The notes under the pieces: model-generated
Told to the model about the DNA's origin: nothing
The model's input: the letters and a program-made list of their open reading frames with translations, nothing else
Database searches by the model: none
Shown: positions 1 to 37,000 of the stretch, piece by piece
Layout of the letters: each line of letters opens with the position of its first letter
Numbering within the stretch: position 1 is the stretch's first letter
Program-made: the position numbers and the translations under genes
Source: Luidia sarsii
Lineage: Eukaryota > Echinodermata > Asteroidea > Paxillosida > Luidiidae
NCBI GenBank assembly: GCA_949987565.1
Contig: OX465105.1
Location: 22,946,653 to 23,010,652, forward strand
Reading direction: 5' to 3'
Length of the DNA stretch: 64,000 nt

Positions 1-475
1 TTCTCTATTTCTCAATGTTTTTACACCCTGTTTTATGAGTATTTGTTTTTGAGATCATTTTTTTTATATTTGTACATTTTCAGCCACTAGTAGCTCCATG
101 TTTCAATGTGTAAATGAGTTTTCATTTCTCCGTCTTGGTGTTGATCACATTCTTAATAATTTCTTAATAATATAATGTTTTTTGAAATGTAAATGTATAT
201 ATATATGTTTTTAATGAAGCAAATATAAGGAATTGTGTGTAATGCCAATACATTTCAGCCGTTTGGCTGCGAGGAGGCATAATGAAATAAATAAACCATA
301 ATAATAATAATAATAATAACCCTGAGGAGCTCGGTGTGCTTGAGTCAAGGGTGGCCTGCAGAGACACCATGTGGTGTCACCGCAAGCCACCCTTGACTTG
401 CTACCTCCACCATGAATAGCCTGAAATCTGATCTCACCGTGAATGCTTCACCATGTGCCCCCGTGTTCCGATTGA

Positions 476-25062
<24,587 letters not shown>

Positions 25063-26514
25063 GGGGGGTGGGGGTCGCGACACGGAGGTCAGGGGTCATG
25101 ATGCGGGTCAAGGGACTGGTATGGATAGACATCATGCAAGAGGGAATGTTGGGGGAACATTGCCTGGAGGTTGTATAGGGCTCCTTTTTTTCATTTGGAA
25201 AACCGGCTTTATTATCGGAAAAAGCCGGAGAGACATTTCTGGGGGATTTCTTTGAAGTTGAAAGAGGTTTGGGAGTCTTTGATGTTTGGGAGTCTTCAAA
25301 GGTGAAAGCTGAAGTCCCTCTGTGTTCATGCCTGTCGCTGAGGAGTGGTTGGAAGGAATGGAGACGGAGTCAGAGCCTGAGCCTAAGGCAGAGTTTTGGC
25401 AACGGTCTCGTAGTTTCATCACTCTTTGTGATGCCAGGGCATAAGATCCATCTGGAACTGGGTATGGAACTGGCTCAGTAGCTTCATGCTGTAAATGAAG
25501 ATATAGAAGCATCGATCAATACAGATTGCTAAACAGATTGATCAGAGTCAATAGAAGACAAGCAGTTGAATTTTCCCTTTTTGGATCTTCACCAACGAGA
25601 CTATCAACCGTTATACACAGCCTATTAAATTCCTGCAACTTTGAATTACATTTTATCTCAGAAGTAACATTCTCCCACATCCCCTTCCTCTGTTCAGAAT
25701 CAAAAGACAACGATAAGCCTACCTGTAAATAGTACTTTTTAAAACTAATTTGGATTTTCAAGACCATGAGAGGGGATACTTTGTTTTCAGAAAAAAAGAG
25801 GGATGGGACCATATTTCTGTCAAGATACCAAAAAATGAAAAGTGAGGGTATTTTTTTTTTTTTGCTTTTTAATTATTTTAGAGAATGCGATAACAATTAT
25901 TACTTGAGTTAGAGACTGTCATTATCGTTTGTAGGATGGCTGACTTTGGCATCACATCATTGTGTTACTTTTGTGTTTTGTGTAAAAAAAAAAAAAGTGA
26001 GGTAATCCCAGTGTGGGGGAAATTCTGTGAATGCGAAGCTTGACCAAAAGCGCAGAAATCTTCCTCTCACCAGACTGGCCATACACAGGAACCACGACAA
26101 GGAACTTTGTATCAGCTTATTTCAATTTGAACTCAAATGGATTTTTGTAAAAATGTTAACATTGAAAGTGGATTTACATTATGTCACATTCTCACCTCTT
26201 TTTAATTCAGTTGTCATTGGTGTATTGTTTCTGTAAACAATAGTTAATGATCAAAATGTCAGGCCCTCCAATTTTATGGAAAATATACAAAATCTTGATA
26301 AAGTTACCAACTCTTGCAAACATACACACTATGTAGATGGTAAGATGGTAAGATATCGACTTCAAATTGAAAACAGAAATTGGCTCTAGTTGATGGATTT
26401 TGTTCGTTTCTATACTGCACCTTTTTTTGTTGGCTACTTGTGTAAATATCTGTGTGGACTTAATCATGGTCATTTGGAAAGCATTAAAGACGATTTTGGA
26501 CGTTGCTTATTAAA
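25063..26514 (+). other. PRPF8: PRPF8 3' UTR with ATTAAA poly(A) signals
   Basis: After the TGA at 25060-25062 the sequence turns AT-rich and has no convincing ORF. ATTAAA hexamers at 26483-26488 and 26509-26514 are the best poly(A) signal candidates on this strand. The 3' end is inferred; an earlier end is possible. Confidence 0.5.
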
Positions 26515-26795
26515 GACGGTTTGGTTGTGAATGGCTGCCTTATTTCTGTTTATGGGTGGGTCATAAGGTAGGTGGTCAGTGGGAATTGTGGGAAGATTTT
26601 GAGGTGGAATGAGACAGAGGAAATTATGTCACATCTCGGCGCGTTTTGGCGGTAACCAAGAACGGGTTCTGCTTGATTCGGTGCTGTGATCAGTTTGTTC
26701 ATCTCATCACAACCTAGTGTCATCCTAACCTAACCAAATTGAGAGGGAAAAGCTCAGTGGAATAATAGTCGAACCAATCCTTGCTCGTGACCGGC

Positions 26796-27068
26796 AGAAG
26801 GTACCCCTGCCGACAGAAGGTATCCCTGCCGGCAGACGGTACCCCTGCCGGCAGAAGGTACCCCTGCCGGCAGAAGGTACCCCTGCCGGCAGACGGTACC
26901 CCTGCCGGCAGAAGGTACCCCTGCCGGCAGAAGGTACCCCTGCCGACAGAAGGTATTCCTGCCGGCAGAAGGTACCCCTGCCGGCAGACGGTACCCCTGC
27001 CGGCAGAAGGTACCCCTGCCGGCAGAAGGTACCCCTGCCGACAGAAGGTATCCCTGCCGGCAAAAGGT
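26796..27068. repeat. 19-bp minisatellite built of two palindromes, downstream of PRPF8
   Basis: About 14 direct copies of GGTACCCCTGCCGGCAGAA with rare changes (GACGG, GACAG). Each unit joins the palindromes GGTACC and CTGCCGGCAG. There are no spacers, so it is not a CRISPR array. It lies ~280 bp past the likely PRPF8 poly(A) site. Confidence 0.93.
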
Positions 27069-28983
27069 AACTCTGCTATCACATCGATGGCTTTTCATCT
27101 GCCAAAGAGTCCTGTGTACATCTTCACACGCCCTCGTCTTAATACCTGTTTGGCTTTGATAATCATAACTGCCCTATGTCATAAGAGCAACAACAGTTGT
27201 ATTCTGAAGCTGCAAGCCATGATCGTTTATTGGAGCACTGTGTAACTGAGTGATTTAGCAATCTACGGTGCTGTTTGATGTGATCCACTTAACGAAACGA
27301 CACGTTGCACAGCCAATGCGTGGAGTATACGGTGGTCCTTATCGACAGTGAAACCCAGCCCATACACACGTGCAGACTATAGTAAATGCCTCTACGGTGA
27401 TTCTTGGACACGCTGATGATGACTAGTCCACAGTCCCCATGAAATTACCCTTTGTCATGTGACGGCACGGCTATATTACCGGTTATGAGAGGCTGTCGAA
27501 ATAATATAAATAAGTTAGGAAAAAGGACAGAGACCTCATATAATCTAGGCTTTACTTTGATAGCGATGATAACATCCCAGTAGCGTCTATTCTGAGGATG
27601 AAGCCAAATTTGGCGAGAAGTCGACATTCCCATGCATGTGCTGTACGTGTACTTGTACTTACTGTGGGTTGCTGGCGTAGCAGGCGTACACTTTGATTGC
27701 GATTCCGGTGCTTGAACCTTGCACGAGTCATGGGACGTGTAGACTCTATTGTTGCTAAAGTAAAGCGACAGCTGCAACACAGATAACAACATCGCAGGAA
27801 CGCAAATAGTGACTGTGTAATCGTTGATTTGTCTTGATTGGTCTGTCCTAGATCCTGGCTGTCAATGATGGCTCAGCGTACCGGTGTTGACCAGTTTTAA
27901 AACCGATGCGATGTTCTTTTTTTTCGTACTCTTCCTTCCTAGGAAAGCATGGAAGGCTTGAAGCCGCTTCACAAGAGTCAAGTGTTGGGCACGTGTTCAC
28001 TCGGACTTTGTGACGGCGCGCCCAGCCGGCTGGTGGGTTCGGAGTTCCGTGGACTCGTATCCCATTGGCCGTGCACGATAGCGCTCCGCAACTATCGTAG
28101 CCATGTCTCGACTCTCGAGTGTCGTATTGCACAACCGATCACATGACTGATAAGCCGTAATTAGCTGAAAAGATATCTCGATATAGATTTACCTTGTTCA
28201 ATGCCCTACACCCGCAAGTCACTGTTAACTGGGTCGTTAGTTCATTGTGAGTTCGTAGGCAGCTAGTAGGCATGGTTTAGCTTAAAGCAACGCGAACGCT
28301 GCCTGGATTTCGTAAAGTGGTGCGGTTACCCGGGGTCACGTCCTTTGGACAAGCATGGAGCTAGCTGCTTTTCAACGACAATATCGGTTTTATCAGCCCC
28401 TGCAGTCAATTTCACGGCAACCCATCGTAACTTACGATCCATCGCAAGACTATGAGCGATGCACGGAAACCAAACGGCCTACTACAACTTACGGTGGGTT
28501 ATCAACCATTTAAGTAGAGTTACGATGTATCGAAGGGTTTGTGAAATCCACCTCTAAACCTACCGAGGAGAAATATAGGCCTAATTGTTCGGAAATTCAT
28601 TGTTGAAATCCTAGAGTGACAACACGGTCACTCAACCGAATCATTTGCCATGGTGGCTCGGGTCCGCGTCCGAATCCGAGGGTCCGGGTCACCGGTTATA
28701 GACTACAAGGATGCCGCTGAATCCTAGAGCTGATTCCTCGCTTGCTCTATGCATTACGCTATGGCGGGAGACTGCCCTCGGTATCCCCGGATTATCACTC
28801 ACGCTATCGGCCAGTCAATTGTTGTTATCAAGAGGCGGCTGTTTTGAGGTGAGAGTGGTACGATACCCCCTGCCATGCCCCGTGCTGCCCCCTGCTGCCC
28901 CCGCATCAAACAAGCATGCCTGTCCAACCATGAACACTGGACGGATCTCGTCCCTGACCACAAGGCAAGCAAACACGATCTGA

Positions 28984-29018
28984 CCATGGAGGAATAAGGC
29001 TCCCCCTTATTCCTCCAT
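28984..29018. repeat. Short palindrome CATGGAGGAATAAGG
   Basis: Inverted arms CATGGAGGAATAAG and CTTATTCCTCCATG around CTCCCC-type loops. Sister copies are at ~32224-32260 and 62931-62957. They look like tiny foldback insertions with AT-rich flanks. Confidence 0.75.
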
Positions 29019-29095
29019 GATCTGACAGAGGTGATATACAAAAATGTTGCAAACTGCTTACTGACTAAAATTACCAAAATGTAAATCTTAAAATT

Positions 29096-29192
29096 TAGTG
29101 GGCCTGACGTTTCGATCCAAGCAGGACCTTTCTCAAAGGCAGAGACTGCCTTTGAGAAAGGTCCTGCTAGGATCGAAACGTCAGGCCCACTA
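29096..29192. repeat. Foldback (palindrome) of the GGACCTTTCTCAAAGGCAG family
   Basis: Two 47-bp arms, one mismatch seen, around a 3-bp centre. Arm core is GGGCCTGACGTTTCGATCC then GCAGGACCTTTCTCAAAGG. The preceding ~45 bp (ACTGCTTACTGAC...) is shared with other copies. Confidence 0.9.
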
Positions 29193-30671
29193 ATTGTTAC
29201 GGTTTGACAGAGAATAATTATGACATAATTAGCTTTCAGTCTTGGTACACTCTAAGATAACCCACAAGAGATGGTCCTAAACGAACATAAATGATGACGT
29301 CATCAGGTGTTTAGTTACGCAACTTGTTTTCCTCAGGTTTGCGCACGTTCTTCATGCTGGGTGTTTTGGCAGTTCGTTACATCATTTTGGCAGGTTTTTA
29401 CATCTGATACTTTGAACTAGAAGACAATCCATAGAGGATCCTGACAGAAATTTGAAATGACGTTATCAGGAGACAAGTTACGTCGCTTTAAAGAGGTATT
29501 TTTCCAGATAGATTTTGTACACTGAAGGCTTCTGAAGAATTACTGGGAGAACGAAAGAGAAATCCTTCCTTTTTTTCGTTCTATTGCAAATATACCCAAG
29601 AGTCAAAATATGAAGTAACACTTTATAAAAAAAATAGTCATCAAGTCCCGTGACACGAATTTAAAAGTGCAGGGTTTTTCCCCCCATGGGTTTAGTGCAC
29701 GTATTTGAATTTAAAATACTGAGGCACTCATCCATGTGACTGACTTCAAACTAGGTGCATATATAGTCCATCATTCCTTGACTGCTGCTGGAAGAAAATC
29801 GTTACCGTTAGGTCATCAGTGGTCACGTGACACGAGATTGAACATGTGGTTTTCCCCGTAGGATTTGTATACGTTTCTAACGTTGGGTATGTTGGCAGTT
29901 CGTTCTATCATTTTGGCGGTTTATTACATCTGGCGCTTAGATGACCGTCCATCCATATATGGTCCTGACGGAACTTCGATACGGTGACGACACCAGCTAT
30001 AATGTCAAGTTCCGTCACTTTAAAGAGGCATTTTCTCCCATAGGCTTAGTACACGTTTCTCATGCTTGGTACTTCGGCAGGCAATTTAATCCATTCTTTT
30101 TGGCAGATTATTACATCTGATACTATGAAGAAGACTTTATTCAGATGGCCAGACAGAAATTTGAAACGATGACATCATCAGGTGTCAAGTAACATCGCTT
30201 TAGAGACACGTTTTTTGGTCAACCGTATCGATCTTAATGACTGAGGGGTTCTGAACTTCAGCTAAGGATTACCGGTATTGTAAGAAAATAATGTGACAAC
30301 ATTCAAGATGAAAACTTGGTCTGATTTTCACATTACGTCAAACCTCACTAACATTTTTTCACTTGAAAATTAGGCCTACTACATGCATGCCATGCATGTT
30401 CTGCGAAACACTTGTGTTTGTCCACAAGCACTTTTCTAGACTTTCATTGATTTGTTTGACTTTGGGTCAATATTGGTATTGTATCTGAATGAAAGCGGGG
30501 AGGGGTGATATCTGAATAATGGAGCTAATAATTATACGGCAGTTAATGGCTAAATTGCTTCTGACTGGCGCCCCCATGCTTGCAAAGACTACCGGTAGTT
30601 GACTATTTTTGCAAAGACTACCGGTAGTTGACTATTTGTGGCCTCCTAAATTTTAGGAGGCCACCATCTCA

Positions 30672-30765
30672 GGCCTGGATAGCTCAGATGGGAAAAGCCC
30701 GGGTACGCAAAACCGTGTCTCGGGTGCGAATCCCAGTCCAGTCATAGTTTTCTTTGCAAATTTTT
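30672..30765 (+). mobile_element. tRNA-derived SINE fragment
   Basis: A tRNA-like head, GGATAGCTCAGATGGG (A box) and GGTGCGAATCCCAG (B box), is followed by a T-rich tail without a matching acceptor stem. It belongs to the same family as the reverse copies at 19270, 40325 and 41445. Confidence 0.65.
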
Positions 30766-33281
30766 CAAACATAATCTGACAGAGTTTCAATTAGTTTCAT
30801 CACGTGGTGTAGACGCCTGAAACCCAAAGGTGGGTATAGGTAGGTAGGTACTAGGTGGGTAGATTTGTTTATTCGTTGGTTGGTTGGTTGCTTGCTTGCT
30901 TTATTTTGTTGGACGGTAGTCTGTTGGTGGTTGGATTCGTAGTTTTGAATTTCAAGGCGTTGCCTGTTTCACAGACGGGACTTGTTTTAACAAGCTTCTA
31001 CGATTTCTTTCTCTGATGGAAGAGGAATATAGAGGGTTCACTGCAAGTTACACACCGTTGAATGAAATTACTCCAAGTTTTAGACCAAAGGTTAATGCCG
31101 GAAACATCCTGTCAATACCTTAAAGAGCGAACATTTTTGGCATTTCGTATCCAAAGTCCTCTTCATGGAGGAAAAGGCGTGGAATTTTGACCCTTTCACG
31201 GCACCGGAGGTCATCCGTGTGCATTCCCAATTCAAGTCAAATCCTCTTTGTCGGACTGAAATTCCAGTTTTTGTGTGCGATTTCAATGGCGCATTACCCG
31301 GGATTACTGCCAGTCAAGAGAGCGCACGGAGAGAGAAAAAATCCACATACTATACTGACGTTCTGCACAATGTGGATAGACATCGGAATGTGGGGTTCTG
31401 CCTCCCAACCTGCCCCCGAAAAGTTTCATGTTTCTCGGAATCCCTCGCCTGCATGAAGCCCGATTGCAGGATCGCTGCTGGGACCGTGCATTTGCAGCCT
31501 GTGCACTAAACCTCCCTCTTTTTCACAATGGGCATGAAAAACTAACGTACGTTGGGAGCGTGAAAACATCATGGATTTTACTTGCCTGGCGTTCCGATCC
31601 AGGTAGGACCTTTCTGATTCTGACTTTGAGAAAGGTACGTCCTGCTGGGATCGAAACGTCAGGCCCTCTCCTTTTTTGAGATTTGAAGTTTGGTCCTTTT
31701 ACTTTTAGTCAAAAAGCAGTTTGCATCTTCGCCGTGTAATTGCTTTCTGCACTATTACAGCGGGACAATAGATTTGCACGGAGGGGGAAATGTGTGCATT
31801 CGTATTTGACACGGCGACGGTATCGATCCGAATCAGGTCTGAAAAGATTTTCCCAAAGACAGGAATATTCCAGAAATAACGATGGGCAAAACTGATAAGC
31901 TGTCAGGTTGAAATATAAAAGAATGCTTGTTCTTATTGCAAAACAATTGAGTATCCGGGACATACTTTAAATGTCACAGCACTGCACACAATAATTATAA
32001 TAATGTCAATTATAAAGGGGAAAAGAAACTTAAACTGTACATGAGCAGAAAAAAATTCCAATTAGCTCCCGTATGATGACCCCAAAGAAAACAGTTTCTG
32101 CGAAGGTTCTCTCCATACTTGGTAACAAACGACACACGACACGATTTTCTGTGTAGTTTGAAAAAAAAAAGCTATTGACTGATTCCACATGACTTTGGAT
32201 AGGCGTGACCGCTCTGTTGGATCATGGAGGAATAAGCTCCCCCTTATTCCTCCATGGTTGGATAGGGCTGTGATCCGGCTAGAGCACGCTACCCGGGTCG
32301 GTGAGAAAAGGGTTGAAACAATCCGAAATTAAGGACAGTGTGAAAAGGCTCTTGTTGGGTATTGCTTTTGAGCTTGTACTAACAGTACTCGATTGGCTGT
32401 TGCGCAGCCATCGAGCGAGCATGTCCCCAATACAGTGTAGCGGTGAGTCGCCAATCCCTGTTCTCTACAATGTACTGGCGGATGGATGGATGGATGGATG
32501 GATTTCTGTCTTCCTCTCTACTGAGCCATGCTGGCCCCTATGAGGTGCCTTGTGAAGACTGGTACGGCCACGGTACAACCGTCCACACAACGCTGGTATC
32601 GGGCCACGCCCTGTACGACAGCCACTGACTCCTGCTCACAACGGCGCGATGACTCACTCTCTCATCGTGGTCGGCTCCGGTTCCCACAAGCGCGTTACCA
32701 ACCCCCCCCCCCCCTTTTGCAACGCTCCAGCGAACAATGGTACCTAGTGCGTCTACGTATTTACCTATCAATTGCGTCAATTGGCATGCATGCCGCGGGC
32801 TTTTTATAGATGAATGGAGCCTGGGTACAACGCAGTGCCAACCCAAATAAGCGACGCTGAACAACCGTTTAGAAGCTAGCTGAGTGCACACGGTATCTGT
32901 ACGGTGCGGCCGGCCGACTGCGTGCACTTGCTGCAACGTCCTCAGTCCGAAGTCCGGGGAGAGATCTGATCAGCGGCCGAATGGTGCCGAGACCGCACGG
33001 GCGATATTGCTGGGGAAGTAGTACTCGGGAGAGCCAAGTGAGCTGGCACATAGCCCCCGTGCAGCAGCCGTCGATCAGCCACTGACGATTCGAGCCTTCT
33101 GCTGGACGGAAGGCTGAGACGGAAACGAGCCGAGAGAGAGAGAAAAACCCAACACATAACATAAGACTGCACGCGCCTTACTGTTACACAACGCACCCAT
33201 CGGCCGTGTGGAGTGTGCACCGTCCCTGCCTGTATACGGCACCCATCGTTCGAGGCGCATGCTTTGGGCTGGAACCTAAAT

Positions 33282-33286
33282 ATGCG
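33282..33286 (+). CDS. Candidate first coding exon (alternative 1) of the nuclear receptor
   Basis: ATG CG at 33282-33286 is followed by a consensus donor GTAAGT. The exon would extend upstream into a GC/CpG-rich 5' UTR (~32870-33280). Its phase fits the acceptor before 38764, giving an N-terminus M-R-L-V-L-D-T-S. This is a prediction from splice signals and phase only. Confidence 0.3.
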
Positions 33287-33329
33287 GTAAGTCCTAGATC
33301 TGTCACTGCTGCATCTGGCCCGGGGGCCG

Positions 33330-33395
33330 AGAATCGACACCCTAATGTATTGGAGGCGAAATGTTAACCGAGTGAGCTACCATTTGCCACTCGGC
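33330..33395 (-). mobile_element. tRNA-like fragment
   Basis: On the - strand it reads GGTAGCTCACTCGGTTAAC and GGGTGTCGATTCTCGG, resembling A and B boxes. No paired acceptor stem was found. Probably SINE debris. Confidence 0.45.
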
Positions 33396-33481
33396 ATCGT
33401 TAAAGACAGGGTTGTGATGAAGTCCCCGCGCGAATGACCCCGCACCCACTTAGCATTAGAAAACAACGAAATGAAGACCTC

Positions 33482-33610
33482 ACATGTGCACATGTACATG
33501 TACACTGTACATGTACATGTGCACATGTACTGTACATGTACTGTACACCGTGCATGTGCAAAATTGAGGACGTAGAACATGTACATGTACATGATAATGT
33601 ACTGTACAAT
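33482..33610. repeat. CATGTACATGTACA simple/palindromic repeat
   Basis: Alternating TGTACA, ACATGT and GTGCAC words, each self-complementary, fill ~130 bp and could form cruciforms. Open frames across it are compositional. Confidence 0.85.
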
Positions 33611-34061
33611 GTACAAGCGTGTACCGGTACGGTACATGCGCGTTCAGCGCTTCGTATTACATTGTAATATTATGCCTATGGCGCCTCGTGTATGTGCACG
33701 CACTCGGATGTTGTGTACAAGAACCACGCGCGCAGGCGTGTAATAATAGGACATCGTACTTCTTCATTTACGTAAGATGTTTTGTAAGTGCACAACTTAC
33801 GCAAAATATTTGTTATATATCAAGTGTATGTTCAGAGTGCCCTTGACTATGCATTGGCCGATATATGGAGCTCACGGAATCCTCCTAAGTACGCTCTCTG
33901 TAGTGCGGATAAAGAAATTCAAAACAAATAGGGGGACGATGATATAGGGCTGTGTCCTTCTTGTTTGCCTGCGAGAAATTGTATCCTTTGCTTCGGCGTT
34001 AGCGGATGGTTTCCGAATCGCTCTCGATTAACTTACGTCGACTTTGCAGAGTGTTTCCGCT

Positions 34062-34087
34062 ATGAACTTCATCGCCAGGAGAAAAAC
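34062..34087 (+). CDS. Candidate first coding exon (alternative 2) of the nuclear receptor
   Basis: ATG at 34062 opens MNFIARRK and reaches the donor GTAAGT at 34088 with two bases left over. That is the phase needed by the exon at 38764 (giving [17 protein letters not shown]). The following intron would be 4.7 kb. Predicted from donor quality and phase; no homology support. Confidence 0.35.
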
Positions 34088-37000
34088 GTAAGTGGAGAAT
34101 TGGGCCGTCTTCCTGTATATCTTTGGCATTTTTTTGTCCCTGCATGAGCTTGACAAGTTACATTTTGAGACTTAAATCTTCGAAAGAAAATAGTCTGGGC
34201 TGGGAACGATGATGTTGCTAAATTGACAGGACTGATTTTAGTTTCATACATACACCGTAAAGGGCAGACGAAACAGACCACCTATTATTATGTAGACAAT
34301 AGCCAGTGTATGACACAACCACTTGCCCCAAAAAATGGACTAAGGGTTGGCCCCCAAATCATATTTTTGTGACGCATATTTATATGAATAGTGAAGTGCA
34401 TGTTTTACTGGTAATAGTAATTGGTATAGAAAGGCGTGTACTGACCGTTGTCCGGTTGCACCAGACAATGTATATCATACTGTCTACATAACAATCGGTG
34501 GTCTATTATGGATTTAGATTGTTATAATCTTGGATTGTTATAGCTATGGATTTAGATTGTTATAATCTTGTCATTAAATTTTGTCATAGTTTACATCGAC
34601 GATTCTGTTAACAATCCCTTCGTCTAGTTTCTTAGCCCTGTTCTTGCCCTCAGAATTATCGTTGTATGTTCCCAAGTATTTGTTGAAATTTCCCCAAAAT
34701 ACGAAATTCTGTTGAGCACTATCTCGAGAATCTCAAGGCTGAGCAAGTAGGCGGCCTATAGGGATAAATATTAATATTTATAATAACTGAATGGAAATGG
34801 TAATGAAAGCGGTTTGGTGTCGAAAAGCCCCTATATATAAAACAGCTTTAGTAGTTACGTGAAACCAGACCTCAAACGGAAAGAAGAACGATCTATACTA
34901 TAGCGTTTGGTCACGGAATCTGAGAAATGACAAGAAAGGGGTCCTGAAATGCACTGGACTCGTGTTGCAAATGCCAAGTGAACAGAAATATACTCTACTT
35001 ATCAACGGTTTATACTCGTTCATGGAAAAGTAATGTTCCCTTCGCGATGTATTCAAACGATATAAATCGGATTTATCTGAACTGAAAATGTACCGGTAAT
35101 TCACAGAATTTTACCTTAAAAACGAGTTTGTGCAACGTTCTCAAATTCTCAATTTCTGCAATGGAAAATCCTTTCATTATAATTACTAACCCCCAAACAG
35201 AAAACCAAATCAATACATATCGAAAAAGTTTGGAGTGTGTGAAATCGTGCTAGCACTGAAGTGTACAAAAACATCATACACAGAGACATTGAGGCATTTA
35301 TTTGCCCTTTCGGTCAGAAATGCCAAGTTCACCTGAATTGAAGTGCTGTGTTTTCCCTCTGAAAGTGCCATAAAGATCGGTATTGTTTTGGACACCTTTT
35401 TGTGACGAAACAAAAATCATAATGGTTATACTTATAGATGAGAAGTGTGCCTCTGAGGCCGTTCTTTTTTCTCTTGACGTGAGTCAAGATTTGTTTGTTT
35501 ACCTTTGGTGTATTTGGGAGGGGGTTATTCGTTATTCCTCGCCCCCCGCAAGTTTTCCCCCGGTAAAAATAGATAGTGAGTCAAGCAAGCCAGCCGCCCT
35601 TTTGTTACCGTGTTTCATTGCTCCCCTTTTTGTTGGCACTGGATGTCAGGGCTTTTCATTTATGTGCCGTCATCCACAATATTCGGCGGGGGAGGGGGGG
35701 ATAAGTTAAGGAAAACAGCGAACATTCATACCGTGGGAAGGGGAAAAAATTGAAGCGTATAATAAAAAGCGTGTTAACCACATACGGTATCGTATAAAAA
35801 AAACCAATCAACTCGATCTGCACTTGCGTACGTTCTTGAGGTTAACACCAATCACACTTTGTTCGGGGATCTTGCCGGATCGAACGTGTCGGAGAACAAA
35901 AAAAAACATTAGGCCCTCTTTTTTAGTCTTACATTCCGAGATTTGAACTAAAACTCTCAGGTCGCTAGTATTATTTTTGTATAAGCGGTTTGCGACGTAT
36001 TTTCGTATCAAATTTTATTTGAATTTGTGAAATAAATCGACAGACATGTTAATCTCTTGAAATGGCCAAGAACTAAGGAGAAGTGCCCGCCGGAGCTTTT
36101 TTTCAGCTACCACAAAACAATAATTATGTAGCATGCAACTAGCCACACAGGCGTCCGATTGTGCCAGGTTCGGCTCGTTTGTACATATTGATCGTCGCTT
36201 GTACACATAATAATTACATCTATGTGACGTGTGTTTACCGGTCCCGGTTGTATATAAACGTGTGACGGTCATGGGCACTAAAAAGTAGGCCCGGTGCGAA
36301 GTTGCTATTGGGAGTGGTACTCCAGGACAGCTAGAGGATGACATTTGCAAATATCCACTGATGAAATCATTCATCATGCTATCCGGCAAAAGGCAAAAGA
36401 AAAGGGAGCAGTCGGACCAATATTGCTCTCTCCCGCCAAATATGGATAAAAGTTACTCGGAAATATTAAGTTCAATCGAAAGAGAAGAGGGGAACTCGAC
36501 CGTGTCTCTATACTGTTCTCCACGCTAAAAATAGCGTGCGAAGCCTAGTGGAATTCTCCGAGTGAAATCCACTGGGCTTTCTAGTGGGCTTTTAGTATTT
36601 CTGCGGCCACGCGTATAATTCGCGCTCAGTGGCGTACATGCGTGTACGTCATTTGGGGCCTGTTTTCCTTCGTTCAATTCATTCGTCGGTCGACGCACCG
36701 TCGATCGATACCGGTGTTGGGTTTGGGCGACGACTAGGCGGTTTCCCAAGGCCGGCGCCGATGTCAGGGTGTTCCGGAGGCGTGTGTTTGGGTTTGCCTT
36801 CCCCCATTGTGCCCGGGTTCCTAGGACCAAGACAAAAGACGTGTTATGCCTGGCCCACGCCCTGATGATGAATCAAGGATAACAAGGGTTCACCAGTTGG
36901 CCCGCTGCCACGGGGGTACACGTGGGTAACAATTTGCGCCAGGTACGGGTGGGTTATTTTGTTGGGTGGGGGGGGGATCAAAACATAAGGGGAACCAAAA

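Larger units (their letters stand above)
26530..33000. other. Repeat-rich intergenic region
   Basis: Between PRPF8 and the nuclear receptor gene. Apart from the minisatellite at 26796, the palindrome at 29096 and SINE or foldback fragments, I see no convincing coding exon. Short open frames (for example 27848-28132 on - and 31165-31509 on +) match no family I recognise and lack good splice context. Confidence 0.5.

Noticed and set aside
26720..27245. CRISPR-like array
   Set aside because: Pure direct repeats with no spacers in an animal genome; a minisatellite. Open frames on both strands come from unit composition.
31165..31509. 114-codon frame starting MEEKAWNFDPFTAPEV
   Set aside because: No recognised domain, no neighbouring exon signals that fit, and it lies in a repeat-rich intergenic stretch.
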